A stretch of DNA of 64,000 nt, taken from NCBI RefSeq assembly GCF_900110865.1, contig NZ_FOFD01000006.1, forward strand, positions 1 to 64,000. Direction: 5' to 3'. The DNA comes from Natrinema salaciae. GTDB lineage: Archaea > Halobacteriota > Halobacteria > Halobacteriales > Natrialbaceae. Within the stretch, counting starts at the first letter, position 1; each line of letters opens with the position of its first letter. Made by a program: the position numbers and the translations under genes. The notes below the pieces were generated by a model. That model did no database searches. It saw only the letters and a program-made list of their open reading frames with translations, and was not told the origin of the DNA. This document shows, one piece after another, positions 17,844 through 25,633 of the stretch.

Positions 17844-17917
17844 GGGCTCGTGGTCTAGCTGGTCATGACGCGGCCTTTACAAGGCCGAGGTCGGTGGTTC
17901 GAACCCGCCCGAGCCCA
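17844..17917 (+). tRNA. tRNA-Val (anticodon UAC)
   Basis: The acceptor pairs GGGCTCG with CGAGCCC, with discriminator A. The anticodon arm is GGCCT-TTACA-AGGCC style, with TAC in the loop. The T-arm loop TTCGAAC is canonical. No CCA is encoded. Two decayed copies of its 3' end follow at 18011-18034 and 19073-19095. Confidence 0.95.
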
Positions 17918-17921
17918 TACG

Positions 17922-17949
17922 TCTGTCGCGACCAACTCCTGAGCGACGG
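17922..17949 (+). terminator. Hairpin after tRNA-Val, shared with tRNA-Phe
   Basis: GTCGC (17925-17929) pairs with GCGAC (17943-17947). The surrounding TCTGTCGCGAnCAACTCnTG and GAGCGAC sequence is almost the same as the DNA just after tRNA-Phe at 20161-20188. It is either a common tRNA terminator or the footprint of one repeated element. Confidence 0.45.
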
Positions 17950-18010
17950 ATAGCTGACGCGAGTGGCGGTTCGAACGACGGAACGAGCGAACGGAAACGA
18001 GCGACGTTCA

Positions 18011-18034
18011 GTGGTTCGAACCCGCTCGAGCCCA
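18011..18034 (+). repeat. tRNA-Val 3'-end copy (att-like scar 1)
   Basis: GTGGTTCGAACCCGCTCGAG and CCCA repeat the tRNA-Val T-arm and acceptor end (17894-17917) with one mismatch in 24. No D-arm or anticodon arm precedes it. Inferred to be an attachment-site duplicate from integration at tRNA-Val. Confidence 0.7.
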
Positions 18035-18210
18035 CTACGGTTGTTCTATCTCAGATTCACACGACAGTGCGGTCTCAAATCAAAATTCGTACCCTCCTCC
18101 TCCTCCTTCGCCTCGTACATTGATCCGCAATCTCATCACCCCAACGACAGTCCTCATCCCCGACTACGTCTACGAAAATCAGCCAAAATATTCAAGTAAA
18201 AATATATTTA

Positions 18211-18993
18211 ATGGCCCGTATGAACCGGCGCAACTACCTCACCCTCATCACCAGCGCGGGCGTCACCTCAATCGCCGGATGCACCGCCGAACAACCTCCC
18301 GAACCCTCATCCGACGATCCCGCCCCACCCGACATCAGTGACTCGGCCGACGGCAATCCCGAAGACTACGACGCCAACATCGACGACGAAACCGTCCTCG
18401 AACTCGGCCTCCAAACCCAGAAAGCCGTCGTCGATATCACATACGGCCGCGGCGGCGGCACCGGCTGGCTCATCGACGACACCACAATCGTCACCAACAG
18501 CCACGTCATCCAAGCCGCCGAAGATCACGACATCAACATCGAACTCTACAGCGGCGAAACCATCACCGGTACCATCCGTGGCTACGTCGACGACATGATA
18601 CCCGATATCGGTGCCCTTGCCGTCGATCTCCCAGACGCTGCCGACTACAACACACTCACCCCCGGAGACGCTACGACCCTCAAACCCGAAGACCCACTCA
18701 TTCAGGTCGGCCACCCATCCGGCATCGGCCGCTGGGCCATCAGCGTCGGCGTCCTCCACGCCAAACACGGACGCGACACCCTCCTCTCTACCGTTCCTAG
18801 CCTCTCCGGAAACAGCGGCTCCCCCATCGTCAACACCGATGGCAACGTCGTCGGCCTCACCAGCGGCGGCACGCGTGTCCGAGACCCCATCGACTATCGA
18901 GATACCGACGAAATATTCCGCGACTACCCCACCGTCCAATGGACCACCCACAACCCCATCGGAACCGTTACCGACCACCTCGATAACTGGTAA
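18211..18993 (+). CDS. Tat-exported lipoprotein, trypsin-like serine protease
   Basis: 260 aa. The N-terminus has a twin-arginine signal (NRRNYLTL) and a lipobox ending in IAGC, so Cys24 should be lipidated at the cell surface. The HtrA/trypsin triad is complete: His98 in TNSHVI, Asp132 in PDIGALAV and Ser202 in SGNSGSP. A Pro/Asp-rich linker joins anchor and enzyme; no PDZ domain follows. AT-rich TATA-like sequence lies within 10 nt of this ATG, so the ATG at 18220 (MNRRNYL) is a real alternative start. Flanked by tRNA-Val 3' copies, which suggests mobile origin. Confidence 0.85.
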   Translation: MARMNRRNYLTLITSAGVTSIAGCTAEQPPEPSSDDPAPPDISDSADGNPEDYDANIDDETVLELGLQTQKAVVDITYGRGGGTGWLIDDTTIVTNSHVIQAAEDHDINIELYSGETITGTIRGYVDDMIPDIGALAVDLPDAADYNTLTPGDATTLKPEDPLIQVGHPSGIGRWAISVGVLHAKHGRDTLLSTVPSLSGNSGSPIVNTDGNVVGLTSGGTRVRDPIDYRDTDEIFRDYPTVQWTTHNPIGTVTDHLDNW

Positions 18994-19416
18994 CTCGCTC
19001 CCTCCATGTGCGGTGTCGTTCCCTGGGTCCGAGGTCCTTGGAAGTCTATGGCGACGTGTGCGTTTCGACGTCGTCTTCGAACCCGTCCGAGCTCACTACT
19101 GCTGTGGCAGACGACAGCGAGCCATGGAATTCGATGCGAGCGCACAGGTCTCCCGTACCCGGACCGCGAACGATACAGGGTATTGCCCGAACGCAACGTC
19201 CGTTTTCACGCCGCTCGAATCCGCTCGAGCCCCACCCTCGGCCGCGACAAATGGATACTGCTGCAACCTGTCGTGACAGCACGCGGCACGTGGTGCAGTC
19301 GTGTCCACACGAAAACAGTGCATCGGCACCGCGACGCACGCACTCGAGTCCGTGACGCTGACCGGCGCTACTAGCCAGTTACTATCGACGGAGTAGCCAG
19401 TTGGGAACGAGAGTAG
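18994..19416. other. Intergenic stretch with tRNA-Val 3' scar
   Basis: About 420 nt with no recognisable gene; short Arg/Ser-rich frames only. The one feature I see is the decayed tRNA-Val 3' copy at 19073-19095. Confidence 0.4.
19073..19095 (+). repeat. tRNA-Val 3'-end copy (att-like scar 2, decayed)
   Basis: TTCGAACCCGTCCGAGCTCA resembles the end of tRNA-Val (TTCGAACCCGCCCGAGCCCA) with two mismatches in 20 and a further two just upstream. With scar 1 it brackets about 1.05 kb holding only the serine protease gene. Confidence 0.5.
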
Positions 19417-19863
19417 TCATTGTTTGAGGCGTGCGACGTTCTCTCGGATCTGACCGAGCAGGCCGTCGCCCGATTCAGTCTGCAAGGCGGCGTGCAGCGT
19501 CGAGTTCTCCGGTTCGTCCTTCACGACGATCTGGAGGTATGGCTCGAGCTGGTGGAAGTTGTCCGCGAGGATGACGGTGTGGTTGTCCTCGTCGTGGTCG
19601 ACGACGCCCGCGTCGTCGAGTTTCGGCACGTGGCACTGGACCGACGAGACGTAGACGCTCTTGTACTCGTTTTTCGCGACTTCGTCCGGCGGAACGTCGT
19701 GTTCCCATCCCGCGACGGTTTCGGCCAGCGTCGAGAGCTCGATGGGATCCTCCTGGCCGCGCAGCGCGTAGAGGAGGTATCGCCGCCGGCGATTCGCCAG
19801 TAGCTCGAGAATCGTGTCGGCGTCGAGCTCCGGTGCCTCCTGACTCGAGGTAAGGGCTTCCAT
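19417..19863 (-). CDS. DUF7344 winged-helix domain protein
   Basis: 148 aa. The N-terminal ADTILELLANRRRRYLLYALRG is the signature of a haloarchaeal winged-helix domain (here quoted as ELLANRRRRYLLYAL). Then come IELSTLAETVAGWE, a second helix pair with YVSSVQCHVPKLDDAGVV, and the wing DEDNHTVILAD. This fold suggests DNA binding and a regulatory role; its target is not evident. It lies between the protease element and tRNA-Phe and is transcribed alone. Confidence 0.8.
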   Translation of the reverse strand: MEALTSSQEAPELDADTILELLANRRRRYLLYALRGQEDPIELSTLAETVAGWEHDVPPDEVAKNEYKSVYVSSVQCHVPKLDDAGVVDHDEDNHTVILADNFHQLEPYLQIVVKDEPENSTLHAALQTESGDGLLGQIRENVARLKQ

Positions 19864-20051
19864 AACATGGTATTACCTCCCGGAGCGGAAAAGGGTGTCT
19901 TGAATATCTAAAATTCCAACAGACAGCCGGTAACCACGGCTAGATGTATCTGTATTGTGCCTGTTACTGGCTTTTCGGTCACTTACTCGTGAATTCAAAC
20001 CTGGCTGCGGTATCCTGTAAGCCGGGCGGAACGACGATCGCGATTCGAAAT

Positions 20052-20063
20052 CCTTTTTTATAC
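20052..20063 (+). promoter_or_regulatory. tRNA-Phe promoter (TATA region)
   Basis: CCTTTTTTATAC lies about 25 nt before the tRNA-Phe 5' end, the expected distance for an archaeal TATA box in a stable-RNA promoter. Confidence 0.6.
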
Positions 20064-20084
20064 CATGGACGGAGATTGAGGTGC

Positions 20085-20158
20085 GCCGCCTTAGCTCAGA
20101 CTGGGAGAGCACTCGACTGAAGATCGAGCTGTCCCCGGTTCAAATCCGGGAGGCGGCA
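20085..20158 (+). tRNA. tRNA-Phe (anticodon GAA)
   Basis: The acceptor pairs GCCGCCT with AGGCGGC, discriminator A. The anticodon arm is CTCGA-CTGAAGA-TCGAG with GAA. The T-arm CCCGG-TTCAAAT-CCGGG is perfect. No CCA is encoded. Decayed copies of its 3' end follow downstream in both orientations. Confidence 0.96.
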
Positions 20159-20161
20159 TTT

Positions 20162-20188
20162 CTGTCGCGAACAACTCGTGAGCGACAG
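20162..20188 (+). terminator. Hairpin after tRNA-Phe
   Basis: CTGTCGC (20162-20168) and GCGACAG (20182-20188) form a perfect 7-bp stem directly after the tRNA. Nearly the same sequence follows tRNA-Val at 17922-17949. Confidence 0.5.
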
Positions 20189-20196
20189 GAATCAGA

Positions 20197-20275
20197 TCCG
20201 ACCGGATTTGAACTAGACGGAGGTTCTGCGCGAAGCGCAGGTTCTCCGGCGTAGTTCACAATTCGGGAAGCGGCA
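20197..20275. repeat. Decayed tRNA-Phe 3'-end copies, inverted and direct
   Basis: At about 20199-20214 CCGGATTTGAACTA is the reverse complement of the tRNA-Phe T-arm. At 20254-20275 GTTCACAATTCGGGAAGCGG and CAT repeat the tRNA 3' end with one insertion and two changes. These look like scars from integration at tRNA-Phe. Confidence 0.55.
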
Positions 20276-20592
20276 TGACCTTCTCGGTTTACACGCCGGA
20301 ACGACAACCCCCTACTCAGTAGTCTCTGCGCCGGTGTTTGCACGGGGGGTGAGCGCGGGTGCAACTGATCGAGACCGCGCCCCACGAGTTCGCGGCGCAC
20401 TTCCTCTTTGCCGCGCACGGTCTCGATCCGTTCTTCGCGTGCGACAGTCGGATCAAGGACGGCGACGGACGTCAACACGCTGAGCTCTCTCTATCCACGG
20501 TCGAGGTTCTGAGTTAGCCGTTCGATACGTGTCCGAGTCTATCCAGAGACGTCACCCGTGGAGACGCTCTGTCGGGACTATTCATCTCCCAC
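20276..20592. other. Intergenic stretch after tRNA-Phe scar
   Basis: About 315 nt up to the end of the HEAT-repeat gene. The minus strand has a short open frame (VLTSVAVLDPTVAREERIE) that I cannot assign. Probably decayed accessory DNA. Confidence 0.3.
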
Positions 20593-23421
20593 TCAGGCGT
20601 CGAGTGTCGCTCTGAGGTCCGAGAGTCGACTCGACCAGCCCGGCACCGCTACTGATTCGATACCACCGTGTGGCTCGAACGCTGCCTGTACTGGCTCGGG
20701 ATCCGTCTCAGCGACCGTTTCAAGCACCACGAACGCGTCTTTGATGGATTCCTTGAGCTCGTGTGTGGTCGTCCAGTCGAGGTCGTCGTCCGGCAACCCG
20801 TCGAACGCGACGAGGAGTGACACGAGATCGGAAACCACGTCGCGAATCGCCCGGGGATCTTCCTTGGCGGCGGTCTCGAGGGCCGTTGCAATCTGGCGGC
20901 GCGCCCAGGGATAGACGTCCGGGAGCGCAGCGCCGAGCGGTCTGGCCACGGTGGCAGCACGTTCAGGCCGTTCGTCGAGCAGTTTACCGAGTGTGCCAGC
21001 TGCGATCGAACTGGAGGGGACGTCGCCTTCGGCGGCGAGATCCGACAGCCGATCGAGATGCTCCTCGATCGTATCGGGCGTCTCCTCACCTAACTCGCAG
21101 AGCATGTATCCCACGAGATCGGCCTGCCGACGATCGTCCGCAGCCTCGGCGGCATCGAGCAGCCGCTGAACGTGGCCTTCGAACACCACGGGTTGACCGA
21201 AGCCGATCTCTTTCGCGATATCGAGGTGGAGATCCGCCGTCGACGATCGCGGCGATAGCAACGGCTCGATGACCGTGTCGACGAACGTCGCGAGCGCCGG
21301 TTCGATCGTCTCTGGCGTCAACGTCGTTTCGGCGTCTATCAGGTCGATGATGTCCTCGGGATCGAAGCGACCAGGGATCTCGGCGTTCTCCGATACCTCG
21401 TCGGTAGTTTCGTCGACCGTCGATCCATGCTCGACGACAGGGACGAGCGCATCGAGAAACCGCTCGAAAAACGCCGGACCGTTCGGTGGCTCTCCCGAAA
21501 TGTAGAACTTGACGAGGTCGAAGAGTTGGTCGTCGGATAGGCTCTCGATCCGCTCGTCCGCCGGCTCTTCGGACAGCGCTACTGCAACTAAGTCGTCGAG
21601 AATGGGCCTGGCTGCAGCCAGTTCGGCGTCGGCGACGGCCGCGAGGGTTCTTGTGGGGCCTCGATCCTCGTCAGTTTCCGCCCAATGGCCGAAGATATCG
21701 TACAGCACTTCCGAGACGAATGCCGGATCTTCCGCCGCGACGGGTTGCAGGGCATACTTTCCGCCGTTCGGCGAACCACCGAAGGCACCCTCGCGGTACG
21801 GATCGACGAAGATCTCGTAGTCGTCGTTCACGGCGTCGTGGCCCGCCTCGTGGAGTGCGGCCAGTGCTCGAGCGGCGCCGAGGGTTCCCTTGCTCGATCG
21901 GAGCGTGCCCTCGAGTGCGGCGACGGTTTCGTCGGTGATGGGGGGTCCGACGTCGGCCACCGCTTCCACCAGACCGGAAACCTGATCGTCGAGAGGGGGC
22001 GACCGTCCGCGTGCTGCCACCAAGTCGGGCACGACATCCGCAACCGCCTCCGGTCGGCGCTTTGCCAGGCCGGTCAGCGTCTGCACCGACAGACTGACGT
22101 GGTGGCGGTCCAACCGCTCGTAATCGAACTCCGGGTCGGCCGTCTCGACTGCGTAGGGGAGGAACGTCTCGATCGCCGTCGGGTTCTGGTCGTAAATCTC
22201 GACCAGCAAGTCTTCGTCGATCGTTCTGTGGGCGGACTCATGGACGAGCGATTCGTGCCAGTCGATCAGACGTTCCGCTACGAACCCCGGGTAGTCCGCA
22301 GCCAGCGTGGCGAGCGGATCCTCATCGCGCTCGCTAAACGGTTGTGCTTCGGAGTACTCGGCTATCGCCTCGAAGTGTGGCTCGAAGGACCGATCGCGCT
22401 GGCGAACGTACCGAGCCAGCGTGTCGGCGCCCCTGCTTCGGTGATCGGGACTTCGGACCTGAAGCAATGCAGTGAGAGCCGCTTCTGTCTTCCCTGATCC
22501 GTCGTTGGCGACCAGTGCAGCCGACACGAGCAGGTCTGCGTCGTCGTGTAGGGCGCTGCGGCCCTGGGAAGCGAGACGATCGATCACGCGTTCGGCGACG
22601 TCCGTTCGATCGACGTAGTCCGAGTGAATCAACCATCCGAGCGTTCGCGCCACTCCGGTTCGAATCTCGTCCTCGTCGACGTCGAGGTACTCGTCGAGGC
22701 GGTCGACGTGACCGAGCAGCAGATCCGGGGAATTCTCGGCCACATCACAGAGGATGCGGACCGCCGCGTACCGAGGCGTCGTCGCGTCACGATTCGGCGC
22801 AAGTGCGTCGAGGTCGTCCTCGAGGGTGTCGATAACCGTGCCGATTGCAGCGCTGGCGTCCGGATGCCGCTCGAGCAGTTCGACGGCGTGTGGCTCGAGA
22901 TGGCAGGCGACTCGTTTGCGGACGATCGGTGCCGGATCGTGTAGGTGTTCGAAGAGGGCCATCGCCAACCACGAGATGGATTTTGGGGGGACACATTCGT
23001 CGTCGGTTGCGGATGGCGGAAACGAGTCGTCATCGAGTCTCTTACCGACAATGCCACCGAGGGTTCCGGTCGAGACGATTACCTGGCGCACCCGACGACT
23101 GTCGTCGTCGATTAGTTCCAGCAACTGGGCACCCACAGCCGATTCGTCCACGACATCTTCTGGATCCGGTTGGATCGCCCCCGCAAGAATCGTACTGAGC
23201 ACGAAGGCGGCCCCGCTTCGGAGTTCGGAGTCGTCGTGGTCGAGATACGACTGGAGGATTTCGACGCTCCGAGTGGTCGGGTCCAGCATGGGCCACTCGG
23301 ACGAATTGTCGAGAAACAACCGCGATACTTGGCCCATCACGGCAGGCTCGGCTGCTGGCTCGGCCTCCGCGAGGCGGCTACACAGCTCGTTGATCGTTGG
23401 GTCCGAGTCAGATTGCGCCAT
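20593..23421 (-). CDS. Large HEAT-repeat protein
   Basis: 942 aa of helical repeats with no catalytic motif that I recognise. Typical units are VRKRVACHLEPHAVELLE, RYAAVRILCDVAENSPDLL and IRTGVARTLGWLIHS in the N-terminal third, with similar helix pairs to the end. HEAT arrays usually act as protein-binding scaffolds. It has no signal peptide or membrane helix, so it should be cytoplasmic. The ATG at 23421 is chosen because it overlaps the stop of the upstream small gene by 14 nt, as in a coupled operon. The placement beside tRNA-Phe scars suggests accessory origin. Confidence 0.75.
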   Translation of the reverse strand: MAQSDSDPTINELCSRLAEAEPAAEPAVMGQVSRLFLDNSSEWPMLDPTTRSVEILQSYLDHDDSELRSGAAFVLSTILAGAIQPDPEDVVDESAVGAQLLELIDDDSRRVRQVIVSTGTLGGIVGKRLDDDSFPPSATDDECVPPKSISWLAMALFEHLHDPAPIVRKRVACHLEPHAVELLERHPDASAAIGTVIDTLEDDLDALAPNRDATTPRYAAVRILCDVAENSPDLLLGHVDRLDEYLDVDEDEIRTGVARTLGWLIHSDYVDRTDVAERVIDRLASQGRSALHDDADLLVSAALVANDGSGKTEAALTALLQVRSPDHRSRGADTLARYVRQRDRSFEPHFEAIAEYSEAQPFSERDEDPLATLAADYPGFVAERLIDWHESLVHESAHRTIDEDLLVEIYDQNPTAIETFLPYAVETADPEFDYERLDRHHVSLSVQTLTGLAKRRPEAVADVVPDLVAARGRSPPLDDQVSGLVEAVADVGPPITDETVAALEGTLRSSKGTLGAARALAALHEAGHDAVNDDYEIFVDPYREGAFGGSPNGGKYALQPVAAEDPAFVSEVLYDIFGHWAETDEDRGPTRTLAAVADAELAAARPILDDLVAVALSEEPADERIESLSDDQLFDLVKFYISGEPPNGPAFFERFLDALVPVVEHGSTVDETTDEVSENAEIPGRFDPEDIIDLIDAETTLTPETIEPALATFVDTVIEPLLSPRSSTADLHLDIAKEIGFGQPVVFEGHVQRLLDAAEAADDRRQADLVGYMLCELGEETPDTIEEHLDRLSDLAAEGDVPSSSIAAGTLGKLLDERPERAATVARPLGAALPDVYPWARRQIATALETAAKEDPRAIRDVVSDLVSLLVAFDGLPDDDLDWTTTHELKESIKDAFVVLETVAETDPEPVQAAFEPHGGIESVAVPGWSSRLSDLRATLDA

Positions 23422-23788
23422 CGATACCGTAGCGAGTTGCGTAGTAGTCGAAGTGCGATTCGACGAACCATCGGCTGATGGTTGACAGTTCGTCGACTGG
23501 GTCCCCGAGTTGGTTGTCATCAACTTCGAAGTAACGACTTCTCGTCAGCCCCTCCCCGCCTTCGATTGATTCGACGATAACCACTCGGTCAAGCTGACCG
23601 CAGACCGATTCCACCATCGGATCAACGGATCTCGTCGTTACCTTGTTGTCATAGATCACGAGCGACGACCCCTGTTGGTGGCTGGTGAACCGATCCGGAT
23701 CGCGTTCGTCGACCATCTTCTCACTCACAACATCCGGGTCGCCGTCGTCGGCGATCTCAGCGACGATCCATCCCTGATGCTCGGTCAT
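23408..23788 (-). CDS. Small unknown protein, partner of the HEAT protein
   Basis: 126 aa, not recognised. It is mixed alpha/beta in character: MTEHQGWIVAEIADDGDPD, SSLVIYDNKVTTRSV, LDRVVIVESIEGG and YFEVDDNQLGD, ending in the aromatic YYATRYGIDGAI. Its 3' end overlaps the start of the HEAT-repeat gene, so the two are likely translated together. No transmembrane segment or zinc motif is seen. A role as binding partner or regulator of the HEAT protein is only inferred from the overlap. Confidence 0.65.
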   Translation of the reverse strand: MTEHQGWIVAEIADDGDPDVVSEKMVDERDPDRFTSHQQGSSLVIYDNKVTTRSVDPMVESVCGQLDRVVIVESIEGGEGLTRSRYFEVDDNQLGDPVDELSTISRWFVESHFDYYATRYGIDGAI

Positions 23789-24354
23789 ACACGATGATTA
23801 TTTTACCAGTCACAAAGATGTACGCTTAGCGGTACTTGGTGGCCATCTTGGATAGGCTTTCGACGGTGACCCGCCAACCTCGTCTCCCTATCAAGCTACC
23901 CGATCGCACACGGGATACATGCCGGACGAAACAGCTACCTCGCCAAAGATTGGGATGCCCGGCAGCAACTCGGCGTCGGATACGGCTTCGGCGATTCATA
24001 GTGTCCGGCTTGTCTGTATCCCGAACAGGTACGCACAGAGATCTAGTTCTTTCGGTGGTGTTGGCGGGGACGATCGGACCAAATCCGTCCGACTTTGGGA
24101 GCGTTCTCGGACACTGCTCGTCTGCCCATCCTCGACTCCTCGGAGACTATTTCCAAGGGTGGAGTGAGGAAACACAGTCGTATAACAGAAGCAGTCACCG
24201 CGGAGACTGCCACTATCCGTGATGAGTCTCTCACTCGAGAGATGCGGTGCATGAACGAAAGGCCGAGTCGCTCCTCGCCGACGAGTACGCTGCGATGGGC
24301 GACAGTTGTCACCGGGACGGCCGCCGCGGATCAAAAATCGGCGAGGATGGGCTT
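23789..24354. other. Intergenic stretch, no gene seen
   Basis: About 565 nt of short, Arg/Ser-rich frames on both strands, without ribosome-binding context or recognisable motifs. The first 30 nt should contain the promoter of the minus-strand two-gene unit. Confidence 0.35.
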
Positions 24355-24540
24355 TCAGAATCGTTCGCGATTACCGAGGGCGTCGCCCAAGAGTACAATC
24401 AGGAGCGGCCCGACGATCGGTTCGAACGTCGCCACCGCTCGCGTCGCCGTGGCCACCCAGCTGTTCTCACGGGCCAACGGGATCTCCGGAGGTGCCGTCA
24501 CGAACGTGCGCACGCTGAAGTTCTCCTGTGGCGATCGCGG
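24355..24540 (-). pseudogene. Remnant resembling a membrane (ion-channel-like) C-terminus
   Basis: The minus strand ends in ENFSVRTFVTAPPEIPLARE, then TATRAVATFEPIVGPLLIVLLGDALGNR. An amphipathic helix followed by a terminal hydrophobic helix resembles the C-terminus of haloarchaeal ion-channel-type proteins. No upstream part of such a gene is present. This is a weak call. Confidence 0.3.
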
Positions 24541-24715
24541 CCACCAACACGGGCTCACGGTTTCCGAAGACGGCGGACACGGCGGTTCGACGCACTGTGA
24601 TGGTGGGGTCGGTTGGCTGTTCAGGCGATCGCCTCGCCGTGACGGTGCCCGAGCGTAACCGGCACTCCGTTCGGGAAAGCCTACTCTCAAGGGGGGCGAA
24701 GCTGTCAGTACGTCC

Positions 24716-25576
24716 GTGAGCAGTACCTCGATCACTAACGAGAGCGACACGTTCGAGATCGGCGACAGGACCGTCCACCGGCTGGGGTTCGGTGCGATGC
24801 GGATCACCGGACCGGACATCATCGGTTCGCCCGAAGACGAGGCGGCCGCACGCGAGGTCGTCGAGCACGCCGTCGACTGCGGCGTCGACCTCATCGACAC
24901 GGCCGATTCCTACGGGCCGGCCGTGAGCGAGCGGCTCATCGGCGAGGCGATCGGCGACCCCGACGACGTGCTGGTCGCGACCAAGGCCGGCCTGCTGCGG
25001 AACAGCGAGGGCGACTGGATCGCCCACGGCGACCCGGACTACATCCGAAATCAGGTGCTCACCTCGCTCGATCGACTCCGGACCGATACCATCGACCTCT
25101 ACCAATTCCATCGCCCCGACGACGACACGCCGTTCGAGGATTCCGTCGCGACCTTCGCCGAACTCAAAGACGAGGGGTTCGTCGATCAGGTCGGCGTCAG
25201 TAACGTCTCCGCGGAGCTCCTCGATCGGGCCCGCGAACAGGTCGAGATCGCGACCGTCCAGAACCGATACAACCTGAACGACCGCGGGAGCCGGGAGGTC
25301 CTCGAGATCTGTGCGGACGAGGGGATCGGCTTCATTCCGTGGGCACCGATCAACGGCGACGATCTGGACGAACACGGCGACCTCCTCGACGAGATCGCCG
25401 CGGCACACGACGCGACGAGACGACAGGTCGGGCTGGCGTGGCTGCTCGAGCGCGCGGACGTGATGCTTCCCATTCCGGGGACGTCTGACCCCGACCACCT
25501 CGAGTCGAACGTCGCCGCCGCCCAGCTCTCGCTCGGCGACGACGAGGTGCGGCGACTGACCGAGGCCGCCGACTGA
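24716..25576 (+). CDS. Aldo/keto reductase
   Basis: 286 aa with a GTG start at 24716. TIM-barrel NADPH-dependent reductase motifs: LGFGAMRITGPDI, LIDTADSYGPAVSE (catalytic Asp/Tyr), VATKAGLL (Lys) and LYQFHRPDDDTP (His). The C-terminal cofactor segment is IPGTSDPDHLESNV. The compact sequence with LGFGAMR belongs to the bacterial/archaeal general aldo/keto reductase branch; substrate unknown. It differs clearly from the reductase at 8120, so it is not a recent duplicate. Confidence 0.92.
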   Translation: MSSTSITNESDTFEIGDRTVHRLGFGAMRITGPDIIGSPEDEAAAREVVEHAVDCGVDLIDTADSYGPAVSERLIGEAIGDPDDVLVATKAGLLRNSEGDWIAHGDPDYIRNQVLTSLDRLRTDTIDLYQFHRPDDDTPFEDSVATFAELKDEGFVDQVGVSNVSAELLDRAREQVEIATVQNRYNLNDRGSREVLEICADEGIGFIPWAPINGDDLDEHGDLLDEIAAAHDATRRQVGLAWLLERADVMLPIPGTSDPDHLESNVAAAQLSLGDDEVRRLTEAAD

Positions 25577-25633
25577 GCGCGCACCGTTTTTTCGATCGAG
25601 ATCGACTCGAGCGAGGGCGGCCGTCGGTAGCCG

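Noticed and set aside
24095-24658. A 187-codon plus-strand frame before the second aldo/keto reductase
   Set aside because: Ser/Thr/Arg-rich with no domain; it overlaps a more plausible membrane-protein remnant on the other strand.
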